A stretch of 7,069 bases of DNA from Pseudomonadota bacterium (GTDB lineage: Bacteria; Pseudomonadota; Alphaproteobacteria; Acetobacterales; Acetobacteraceae), in contig JAKAZJ010000095.1 in NCBI GenBank assembly GCA_021826565.1, positions 1-7,069 on the forward strand. Reading direction: 5' to 3'. This document shows positions 1 to 5,658 of this stretch, one piece after another. The first letter of the stretch is position 1, and the number at the start of each line of letters is the position of its first letter. A program made the position numbers and the translations under genes. The notes below the pieces were generated by a model. It was not told where the DNA came from, did not search any database, and saw nothing but the letters and a program-made list of their open reading frames with translations.

Positions 1-1
1 G

Positions 2-532
2 GAGCTGCGCAGCCGTGATGGGCTTGAGGCCGAGACGCTTACCGTGTTCCAGCCCGACCCCGCGCTTCGGCTCTATACCACGGTGGGCGAACGCCGCCCG
101 CTGCACGCCGGCGTTCCCCGCCTGCTGCTGGCCTACGCGCCCGAAGCGGTGCAGACCCAGGTGCTCTCTCAGCGGCTGCCCCGCTTCACGCCCGCTACCC
201 GGACGGACGCTGCCTGGATCGCAGCCGACCTGCAACGCATCCGCTCACGCGGCTACCTCGTCACCTCCGATGAGATCATCCCCGGCGCGGTGTCGGTTGC
301 TGCCCCGGTGTTTGACGCCTCTGGCCAGGTGGTCGCCGTGCTCAGCGTGACGGCGCCTTCATTGCGGATGCGCGCCCCGCGGCCACGCGCGCTGCTTGCC
401 CAGGTACAGGATGCAGCCGTGCGGCTGTCGCGCCGCCTCGGCGCCACAGTGGCGGACGCGCCGCCATTCGTCGAAGCGAAGCCCCGAGCAGCCTCGGTTC
501 GTCCCCCACTGACCGCCGCGGCCAACGCCTGA
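2..532 (+). CDS. IclR-family transcriptional regulator, C-terminal part (5' end outside window)
   Basis: This is the ligand-binding half of an IclR-type DNA-binding regulator, a cytoplasmic dimer or tetramer that usually controls a nearby catabolic operon in response to a small organic acid or aromatic. The frame is open from the window's left edge (first whole codon at 2) to TGA at 530-532, giving 176 visible residues. The N-terminal winged helix-turn-helix is missing because the gene is cut, not because it is broken. Family hallmarks are GERRPLHAGVPRLLLAY at visible residues 29-45, RGYLVTSDEIIPGAVSVAAPVFD at about 83-105 (split here as RGYLVTSDE + IIPGAVSVAAPVFD) and the strand VVAVLSVTAP at 110-119. 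After residue 150 comes a Pro/Ala/Arg-rich tail longer than most family members need. It converges on the Fnr gene with only nine bases between the stops. The effector and target genes cannot be read from this window. Confidence 0.9.
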   Translation, partial: ELRSRDGLEAETLTVFQPDPALRLYTTVGERRPLHAGVPRLLLAYAPEAVQTQVLSQRLPRFTPATRTDAAWIAADLQRIRSRGYLVTSDEIIPGAVSVAAPVFDASGQVVAVLSVTAPSLRMRAPRPRALLAQVQDAAVRLSRRLGATVADAPPFVEAKPRAASVRPPLTAAANA

Positions 533-535
533 TTC

Positions 536-553
536 GCGACGTCAGCCCGTCGC
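536..553. terminator. Possible stem-loop between convergent genes
   Basis: GCGACG (536-541) and CGTCGC (548-553) form a perfect 6-bp inverted repeat around a 6-base loop. It lies in the 9-base gap between the IclR stop and the Fnr stop and covers the Fnr TGA itself. The position suits a shared bidirectional terminator, but no T-run follows on either side, so intrinsic termination is only a suggestion. Confidence 0.3.
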
Positions 554-1258
554 TACCCGCGCCAGCCTCACTGGGTCGAGAATCGCCACCGACGTAGCAT
601 CGGGGATGTCGATCAGACCCTCGCTACGCAGTCGCGTCAGCGTGCGACTGACCGTCTCGATGGTCAGACCCAGGTAATCGGCAATGTCGCTGCGGCTCAT
701 CGGCAGCGAAATCGCGAGGCGCGGCCGGCCGCACGGCGCGACCAAGCTTTGAGCGCGGAGGAAGGACGCCACGCGCTCGCGCGCGGTTTTGCGGCCCAGC
801 AGGAGCATTTGCTCCTGCGCCGCCACCAACTCGGTCGCGGCTCGCTCCAGCAGCCGCCGCTCCAGCGTCGGGAAATCATCCAGCAGGCGGAACATGCGTG
901 CCCGGGGGAACCGGCACAGCCGCACCGGCTCGATCGCCTCGGCGCTGAACGCGTAGGTGGCAGAGACCGCCAGGCCCAGGAAATGACCGCGAAACGCAAA
1001 TCCGGTGATCTGGCGCCGCCCGTCCGCCATCAGTTTGAACAGCTTCACGGCCCCCGCCGTCAGGTTGAAAAACGCATCCGCCGGCTCCCCCTCTTCGATG
1101 AATGTCTGGCCGGGGGCGACGTGGGTGACCATCGCCAATTCGGCCAACCGCGCCAGATGTTCGTCGCCGATCGCGTTGCACACGCTGTCGCCGCGTGCCT
1201 CGCAGGCCGCGCAAGGATCGGGTGCGGCAGCCGGTACGGGGCGCAGGGTGACGGACAT
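542..1258 (-). CDS. Crp/Fnr-family regulator, Fnr-type (FnrN/FnrL-like) oxygen sensor
   Basis: This is a 238-residue cytoplasmic regulator that should hold an oxygen-labile [4Fe-4S] cluster and bind DNA as a dimer when oxygen is low. The cluster ligands visible are Cys16, Cys19 and Cys27 (C-x2-C-x7-C, the spacing seen in alphaproteobacterial FnrN/FnrL proteins) and Cys115 in VRLCRFP, at the place of E. coli Fnr Cys122. The cyclic-nucleotide-like beta-roll occupies about residues 40-120, the dimer helix about 125-160, and the helix-turn-helix about 186-212. The recognition helix reads ETVSR (201-205), matching the E-x2-S-R of Fnr rather than the R-E of Crp. The frame stays open upstream to 1462, but ATG at 1258 is preferred because it starts at the usual distance from the cysteines and leaves the FNR box at 1316-1329 outside the gene. 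ATG at 1279 is the alternative. Neither has a clear Shine-Dalgarno. It converges with the IclR gene. Confidence 0.93.
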   Translation of the reverse strand: MSVTLRPVPAAAPDPCAACEARGDSVCNAIGDEHLARLAELAMVTHVAPGQTFIEEGEPADAFFNLTAGAVKLFKLMADGRRQITGFAFRGHFLGLAVSATYAFSAEAIEPVRLCRFPRARMFRLLDDFPTLERRLLERAATELVAAQEQMLLLGRKTARERVASFLRAQSLVAPCGRPRLAISLPMSRSDIADYLGLTIETVSRTLTRLRSEGLIDIPDATSVAILDPVRLARVATG

Positions 1259-1293
1259 GGATGCGGGACGCCGGATCATGCCATCACACGCAA

Positions 1294-1312
1294 GCCCGGT
1301 TCCGTCCCGGGC
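1294..1312. repeat. Short inverted repeat between FNR box and fnr-type gene start
   Basis: GCCCGG (1294-1299) and CCGGGC (1307-1312) are inverted copies separated by seven bases. They lie between the FNR-like box and the ATG at 1258. In a genome this GC-rich a 6-bp repeat can arise by chance. It could be a small hairpin in the 5' leader if transcription starts upstream of it. Confidence 0.2.
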
Positions 1313-1315
1313 ACA

Positions 1316-1329
1316 TTGACCTGGATCAA
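1316..1329. promoter_or_regulatory. FNR-type box (anaerobox) upstream of the Fnr-type regulator gene
   Basis: TTGAC-CTGG-ATCAA matches the FNR consensus TTGAT-N4-ATCAA at nine of ten half-site bases; on the minus strand it reads TTGAT-CCAG-GTCAA. Its centre is 64 bases upstream of the preferred ATG of the Fnr-type gene. If it sat at the class II activation position (-41.5), transcription would start near 1281, giving a leader of about 23 bases to the ATG at 1258. The -10 region this predicts (TTGCGT on the minus strand) is a poor match, so repression is as likely as activation. The gene just downstream encodes a protein with the E-x2-S-R recognition helix for this site, so autoregulation is the natural inference. 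Confidence 0.7.
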
Positions 1330-1774
1330 TTAAGTGCCCGCCCCTCCGTACCCAGAAACCAAGCCGGAGCGCCGTGGCCTGGCGCCGCGGCGCGCGCCAG
1401 CCGATCGCGGCCGCAGCACGCGGATACGGCGGCATCGTGGCGGCGCAACGCGAGACCCGCACCCATCCGAACCACCGGTTCGGACGCCGCGAGAGATTTG
1501 ACTGCGGCCAAGGCCCGGTGCTGTCGGGTAGCCAATTCGTGGCACTCGATTTCCTGGACCCTCGCGCGGTTCTGGCCCCGCTCGCGCGCGAGATGGACGC
1601 GCTGGCAGCGGGCCTGGGGTGCGCCTAATGTCGCACCCTGGTGGCCGGGAGGCCGCGCCGCACTCGCGATCTCGGGACGCCGACACGCAGGCGAGAGGCT
1701 GGGCAAGGCGGCGTCGAGATGCGCGAGGTGAAATATTAGGGACAACGGGGCGCTGCCCTCCAGCCGTGCCCCCC
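1330..1774. other. Gene-poor region of about 445 bases with a possible degraded frame
   Basis: No reading frame here looks like an intact protein. On the plus strand, 1374-1628 (stop TAA at 1626-1628) encodes 84 residues. Its middle, PVLSGSQFVALDF, faintly recalls the LLTGQ-x-FVALDF stretch of MCE/PqiB-type proteins, while the flanking residues are Arg-rich and unlike any domain I know. It may be a gene relic or chance. Other items are a 12-bp perfect palindrome, CTCGCGCGCGAG at 1581-1592, a direct copy of CTCGCGCG at 1561-1568, and a small AT-richer patch around 1729-1740. The right end holds the candidate terminator of the MFS gene ending at 1775. Confidence 0.4.
1747..1772 (-). terminator. 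Candidate stem-loop terminator after the thiL-MFS pair
   Basis: Read on the minus strand just after the MFS stop codon, GGGGC pairs with GCCCC and an inner GCTG pairs with CAGC around the loop GAGGG. Three unpaired bases (ACG) bulge on the 5' side. The bases after it are only mildly T-rich (GTTGTCCCTAATATTT). Position and stem strength fit a terminator of the minus-strand unit; the weak T-tract lowers confidence. Confidence 0.4.
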
Positions 1775-2959
1775 TTACCCCACCCGCACCCGCGCCGGTC
1801 CAGTCATCGCCCGCGCCAGCCCATGCCACAGCACCAGCGCGGCGGCGATCGCGACCGGCGGCACCATTACCATGTTCAGCGTGTGCCAACCCCAGCCGGA
1901 TTCGATCGCCCCAGACGTCAAGATCGACACCGCGACAGACCCGAATACGATGAAATCATTGGTCGCCTGTACCCGCACCCGTTCATGCGGGTCATGCGCC
2001 GTGGCAAGCAGCGCGGTGGCACCCACAAACATGAAATTCCACCCTAGCCCGAGCAGCATCAGCGCCACCATGAACGTAGAAAACCAGGGATCGAACCCCA
2101 GGTTCACCGCAGCGCAGAACGCCGCCAGCAGCGCACCGGTGCAGATCACGCCGTGAGCGCCGAAGCGCTGGATCAACCGCCCGGTGATGAAGCCCGGCAA
2201 GTACATGGCAATCGAGTGGGCGCGGATCACATCGGCGGCAGCGTTCACGTCGAAGCCGCAGATCATCATCTGCACCGGGGTGGATGCCATCACCAACTGC
2301 ATTGAATCGAATGCCACCATGCCCGCGACCACGGCGATCAGGAAGGTCGGGCGGGCAAGGATCTCGTGGAACGGCACCGGCCGACTGGTGCGGACCGGCG
2401 GCGGCGGCAGGCGGACGAAAATCAGCAGCATCGCGGCGATCAGCGGCAGGACCAGCATCGCGAAATAGGTCGCAAGGAACACATGCGCTGGGATCAGGCC
2501 GTGGGTACGCTTGACGATCTCGGGCCCGATCACGGCAGCCAGCACGCCGCCCGCCATGACCAGAGCAATCGCGCGTGGCCGCTGTTCGACGGTTGCCGCC
2601 TCGGCGGCGGCGAAACGCAGATGCTGGGCAATGCCGTAGCCCATGCCGCCCGGAATCGCGCCCAGGCAGTATATCGGAAAACTCCCGCGCCAAAGACCGA
2701 GGGCGTAGATCAGGCAGCCGCACACCGACAGCACCGTGCCTAGCCAGAAGCCGGGCCGGCGTCCGAGGCGGCCGAACACGAACCCGGCCGGGATCGAGCC
2801 CGCCATGACCGAGATCATCTGGATCGCCAGCGGCAGCGTGATGAGCGCCTGATCGCTGGCCAGGCGGTGGCCGATCAGCGCGGCCATGACCACTTGGCCG
2901 CCGGTGACCGCATTCATCATCGCCTGACAGCCAAACAGCAGCCACACGTTACGGTTCAT
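1775..2959 (-). CDS. MFS transporter, substrate unknown (downstream of thiL)
   Basis: This encodes a 394-residue inner-membrane protein of the major facilitator superfamily, with about twelve hydrophobic segments and short loops, the normal length for the family. The loop between helices 2 and 3 carries a recognisable motif A variant, GFVFGRLGRRPGF (59-71), in which the usual Asp is not seen. A Pro-rich central loop (LPPPPVRTSRPVP, about 184-196) separates the two six-helix halves. In the second half QATNDFIVFGSVA (331-343) has the look of a conserved helix 10-11 segment. The ATG at 2959 is supported by AAGGGGA (minus strand, 2971-2977), with a rather long gap of 11 bases. It starts 33 bases after the thiL stop on the same strand, so the two are probably one transcript. 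Placement beside thiL could hint at thiamine or precursor transport, but nothing in the protein proves a substrate. Confidence 0.88.
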   Translation of the reverse strand: MNRNVWLLFGCQAMMNAVTGGQVVMAALIGHRLASDQALITLPLAIQMISVMAGSIPAGFVFGRLGRRPGFWLGTVLSVCGCLIYALGLWRGSFPIYCLGAIPGGMGYGIAQHLRFAAAEAATVEQRPRAIALVMAGGVLAAVIGPEIVKRTHGLIPAHVFLATYFAMLVLPLIAAMLLIFVRLPPPPVRTSRPVPFHEILARPTFLIAVVAGMVAFDSMQLVMASTPVQMMICGFDVNAAADVIRAHSIAMYLPGFITGRLIQRFGAHGVICTGALLAAFCAAVNLGFDPWFSTFMVALMLLGLGWNFMFVGATALLATAHDPHERVRVQATNDFIVFGSVAVSILTSGAIESGWGWHTLNMVMVPPVAIAAALVLWHGLARAMTGPARVRVG

Positions 2960-2992
2960 GCGCGGCGATCTCCCCTTCGGGACGACGTGGGG

Positions 2993-3949
2993 TCAGAAAT
3001 GACTCCAGCCGCCAGGACCGAACGGGATCGCCCGCCCGGTGACGTCGATCACCATGACAGTTTGCGGACCAGCGCGAAAGCGGCCGATGCACGCAAGGGG
3101 GATATGTCTCGCGCGCGCGGCTAGAGTAAGAGGAACCTCTGCTTCTGGTGCGACCGCAAGGAGCAATTCGTAATCGTCTCCGCCCGTCAGACAGCGGTGC
3201 AGATGTTCCGGTCCGGCAGCCGCGGCGGCCGGAGAAAGCGGGACCCGAGTGGCCCCGATCTCCGCCCCCAGGCCGCCGGCACGACACAGATGTCCCAGGT
3301 CCTGGATCAGCCCGTCAGAGATGTCCATCGCCGCACGCACCAGCTCCGAGCTTACCAAACCAAGGCGCGGCGTCGGGAGACGGTAGCGCCCGAGCAACAC
3401 GCCGGACGGGTCAGCCAGGTCACCGCGCGCAGCCAACAGCCCGAGCGCGGCATCGCCGATCGTGCCCGTGACGAACACCCCGTCGCCGTCGCGCGCGCCG
3501 GCGCGGCGGACCATCGCTCCGGGGCCAACATGGCCAAGCGCGGTCAGGCTCAGAGTGACCGGGCCGGGGGTGGAGGTGGTGTCGCCCCCCAGCAGCGGAA
3601 TCGCAAACGCGGCCTGGTCCTGGGCCAGACCGGCGGCGAAGGCGGCAAACCAAGCCTCCGGCGTAGCGCGCGGGACCGACAGGGCCAGCAGATAGCCGAG
3701 CGGCTCGGCACCCTTGGCGGCGAGATCGGACAGATTGACCCGCAGCAGCTTCCGCGCCAGCAGATCCGGCGGGTCCTCGGGCAGGAAATGGACCCCGGCG
3801 ACCATGGTATCGACGGTCAAGACCAGTTCGCGCCCCGGCGGCGGGGCCAGCAGCGCAGCGTCATCGGTCAGGCCCAGCCCGGCCGCACCGGCAAGCGGAC
3901 GGAAATGACGCGCGATCAGAGCGAATTCGGCGGGAAGATCCTGGGACAC
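2993..3949 (-). CDS. thiL: Thiamine-monophosphate kinase ThiL
   Basis: ThiL uses ATP to phosphorylate thiamine monophosphate to thiamine pyrophosphate, the last step of bacterial thiamine cofactor synthesis, in the cytoplasm. At 318 residues it has the usual length. Motifs run in the expected order: EFALIARHF (8-16), the Mg/ATP-binding DD (29-30, in GLTDDAALL), VDTMVAGVHF (46-55), VNLSDLAAKGA (71-81), GGDTT (121-125), DISDGLIQDL (209-218), GGDDYEL (256-262, Asp where E. coli has Glu) and the C-terminal GGWSHF. The start is GTG at 3949: an in-frame TAG lies four codons upstream, so no earlier start is possible, and the N-terminus aligns with E. coli ThiL. No Shine-Dalgarno is visible. It is not next to nusB, its frequent partner; an MFS gene follows after 33 bases. 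I see no TPP riboswitch upstream. Confidence 0.97.
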   Translation of the reverse strand: MSQDLPAEFALIARHFRPLAGAAGLGLTDDAALLAPPPGRELVLTVDTMVAGVHFLPEDPPDLLARKLLRVNLSDLAAKGAEPLGYLLALSVPRATPEAWFAAFAAGLAQDQAAFAIPLLGGDTTSTPGPVTLSLTALGHVGPGAMVRRAGARDGDGVFVTGTIGDAALGLLAARGDLADPSGVLLGRYRLPTPRLGLVSSELVRAAMDISDGLIQDLGHLCRAGGLGAEIGATRVPLSPAAAAAGPEHLHRCLTGGDDYELLLAVAPEAEVPLTLAARARHIPLACIGRFRAGPQTVMVIDVTGRAIPFGPGGWSHF

Positions 3950-3999
3950 AGGCTCAGCCTAGGCGCGCGCACCAGCGGCTGGGAAGCCGGAGCCTGGAG

Positions 4000-4284
4000 T
4001 CAGGCCTTGCGTCGGGTCGGAACCAGGATGGCGCGGCGGCTCTCGGCGCGGCGCTGCTGGGCGGCTTGCAGCAGCGCGGGCAGCCAGAATTCGGGCGCCG
4101 ATACGACCGCGGGCGCTTGGGGGCGCGGCGCCACGGACGGTCGGTCGGAGGTCGGGACTGGACGGGGTCCTGGAACACGGGGCATCGGCGGACGGGTCCT
4201 CGGCGGGTCGATAGGCGCGACGTAGCCCAGAGCACATCCGGGTGCCAGCCGAGTCCGATGACGTTTTGTCGACATCACGGACAT
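4000..4284 (-). CDS. Hypothetical small Pro/Arg-rich protein (doubtful)
   Basis: A 94-residue frame fills the space between fsr and thiL on the same strand, from ATG at 4284 (alternative ATG at 4275) to TGA at 4000-4002. The sequence is rich in Pro and Arg in the middle (PPRTRPPMPRVPGPRP) and ends with a more protein-like segment, APEFWLPALLQAAQQRRAES, then a basic tail. There is no signal peptide, membrane segment or known domain, and no Shine-Dalgarno before either ATG. It is 47 bases after the fsr stop and 50 bases before the thiL GTG, which fits a gene in a row. The same frame also runs upstream as a long open shadow through fsr, showing that high GC alone keeps it open. I rate it as possible only; otherwise this is a 382-base spacer. 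Confidence 0.3.
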   Translation of the reverse strand: MSVMSTKRHRTRLAPGCALGYVAPIDPPRTRPPMPRVPGPRPVPTSDRPSVAPRPQAPAVVSAPEFWLPALLQAAQQRRAESRRAILVPTRRKA

Positions 4285-4316
4285 CTGCGCGCGGGGCGCG
4301 CATAGCCGTGACGGCG

Positions 4317-4333
4317 AGACGTCGTCGACGTCT
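4317..4333. terminator. Inverted repeat at the fsr stop codon, possible stem-loop
   Basis: AGACGTC (4317-4323) and GACGTCT (4327-4333) form a perfect 7-bp inverted repeat with a 3-base loop (GTC). It overlaps the last two bases of the fsr stop TAG. The position suggests a 3'-end hairpin for fsr; no T-run follows, so termination is uncertain, and it could instead be a binding site. Confidence 0.3.
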
Positions 4334-5549
4334 ATCTGCCGCCGCGCGCATGTTCCACATCCGGCAGCAGCATGGCCAGAATCCCGATCGCGGGCAGGAA
4401 CGCGCAGACGCGGTAGACGAACTCGATGCTGGTCCAGTCCGCCAGCACCCCGAGCACCGCGGCGCCGACGCCCGCCATACCGAAGGCGAAGCCAAAAAAC
4501 AGGCCCGACACCATGCCTACCTGACCCGGCATCAGCTCCTGCCCATAGACCACGATCGCGGAGAACGCCGAGGACAGTACCAGTCCGATCGCCACGCTGA
4601 GTGCGATGGTTGCGTCCAGCCCCGCGTAGGGTAGCGCGAGCGTGAACGGCAGCACCCCCAGGATCGACCCCCAGATGACGCGCCGCCGCCCGAAGCGGTC
4701 GCCGATCGGCCCGCCGATCACCGTGCCAGCAGCGGCAGCCGCCAGGAACACGAACAGACAAATCTGGCCCTGGCGCGTGCTCAGTCCGAAATGATCCGAC
4801 AAATAGAAGATGTAGTAGCTGTTGATGCTGGCCAGATAGAAGAATTTCGAGAACATCAGCGCCAGAAGTACCGCGACCGCGTTGGCAACCCGCTTGCGCG
4901 GCAGCGGCGCGGCCACCGCCGCCCGCGCTGGGGTGCGCGCCTGGCCGCGGGTCTTGTACCAGTGCCCGAGCAGACTCAGGATCGCGATGCCGCCCAACGC
5001 CACAAGCGCGAACCACGCCAGGCTGCCGCGGCCATGCGGCAGGATCACGAACGCGGCGAGCAGCGGCCCCAGCGCCTGGCCGAACGTGCCGCCCACCTGG
5101 AACAGCGACTGCGCAAGCCCGTGCCGCCCGCCGGATGCCAGCCGGGCGATGCGCGAGGACTCGGGATGGAAGATCGACGACCCCACGCCGAGCAGCGCCG
5201 CGCCGCCCAGCAGCGCCGCGTAATCCGGTGCAATCGCCAGGCCGAGCAGACCGACCAGGGTGAACGCCATTCCGAACGGCAGTGACCACGGCAACGGGCG
5301 GCGGTCGGTGAAGCGTCCGACCAGCGGCTGGAACAGCGACGCGGTGGTCTGGTAGGTCAGCGTCAGCAGCCCGATCTGTGCGAAATCGAGGTGAAATCCG
5401 CCCTTCAGCATCGGGTAGATCGCCGGCAGCAGCGACTGCATCATGTCGTTCAACAGATGGCAGAAACTGATCGCCCCCAGCACCGGGAAAGCGGTTCGCG
5501 CAGCATCGGAGGAGGCATGCGGGCGCGCGACGGCGATGGTCTGGCTCAT
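4332..5549 (-). CDS. fsr: MFS exporter of the Fsr (fosmidomycin resistance) family
   Basis: This is a 405-residue, twelve-helix inner-membrane drug:proton antiporter, closely similar along its whole length to E. coli Fsr, whose overproduction gives fosmidomycin resistance. Shared blocks are FPVLGAISFCHLLNDMMQSL (21-40), AIYPMLKGGFHLDFAQIG (43-60), PLPWSLPFGMAFTL (85-98), SSIFHPESSR (124-133), GGRHGLAQSLFQVGG (140-154), GTVIGGPIGDRFGRR (275-289, second-half motif A), VIWGSILGV (291-299) and VSGLFFGFAFGMAG (347-360). The ATG at 5549 has GAAGGAA (minus strand, 5554-5560) four bases upstream, a good ribosome site. The gene ends in TAG overlapping an inverted repeat. The native substrate of Fsr proteins is not known from sequence, so antibiotic export in this organism is an inference. 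It stands 109 bases after the preceding MFS gene, so it may have its own promoter. Confidence 0.95.
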   Translation of the reverse strand: MSQTIAVARPHASSDAARTAFPVLGAISFCHLLNDMMQSLLPAIYPMLKGGFHLDFAQIGLLTLTYQTTASLFQPLVGRFTDRRPLPWSLPFGMAFTLVGLLGLAIAPDYAALLGGAALLGVGSSIFHPESSRIARLASGGRHGLAQSLFQVGGTFGQALGPLLAAFVILPHGRGSLAWFALVALGGIAILSLLGHWYKTRGQARTPARAAVAAPLPRKRVANAVAVLLALMFSKFFYLASINSYYIFYLSDHFGLSTRQGQICLFVFLAAAAAGTVIGGPIGDRFGRRRVIWGSILGVLPFTLALPYAGLDATIALSVAIGLVLSSAFSAIVVYGQELMPGQVGMVSGLFFGFAFGMAGVGAAVLGVLADWTSIEFVYRVCAFLPAIGILAMLLPDVEHARGGR

Positions 5550-5564
5550 GCGGTTCCTTCGGTC

Positions 5565-5581
5565 TTGGCGCGCGCTGCCAA
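5565..5581. promoter_or_regulatory. Inverted repeat TTGGC-N7-GCCAA in the fsr leader
   Basis: TTGGC (5565-5569) and GCCAA (5577-5581) are perfect inverted copies around seven bases, just upstream of the fsr ribosome site. An overlapping alternative hairpin is CGCGCT (5571-5576) with AGCGCG (5582-5587). Together they could be an operator or two competing stems in the leader. The arms are short, so chance is not excluded. Confidence 0.25.
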
Positions 5582-5595
5582 AGCGCGAGCAGGCA

Positions 5596-5601
5596 ATGAT
5601 A
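5596..5601 (-). promoter_or_regulatory. Weak candidate -10 element for fsr
   Basis: TATCAT on the minus strand matches TATAAT at five of six bases and stands out in a GC-rich spacer. It predicts a start near 5589 and a leader of about 40 bases. No convincing -35 hexamer lies 16-18 bases upstream (GACCGT at 17), so this would need an activator or another sigma factor. Confidence 0.25.
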
Positions 5602-5658
5602 GCGCCGCGCCGGGTGCTACGGTCCCGGCGATTCGGACGTGGGTCCCATGCCGAGACA

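Noticed and set aside
1259..1462. N-terminal extension of the Fnr-type protein up to 1462
   Set aside because: The extra 68 residues are Arg/Ala-rich, unlike the family, and would place the FNR box inside the coding region.
3197..4225. Long plus-strand open frame (342 codons) opposite thiL
   Set aside because: It lies antisense to a certain thiL gene, is rich in Arg, Gln and Gly as expected of a GC-rich shadow frame, and has no recognisable domain.
3950..4331. TPP riboswitch upstream of thiL
   Set aside because: I looked for the conserved CUGAGA-type thi-box core on the minus strand. A CTGAG does occur just before the GTG, but it has no surrounding thi-box structure and is too close to the start.
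4000..5289. Minus-strand open frame of 429 codons overlapping fsr
   Set aside because: Over 4332-5289 it is out of frame with fsr, whose match to E. coli Fsr is unmistakable. Only the last 94 codons, beyond fsr, are kept as a doubtful small gene.
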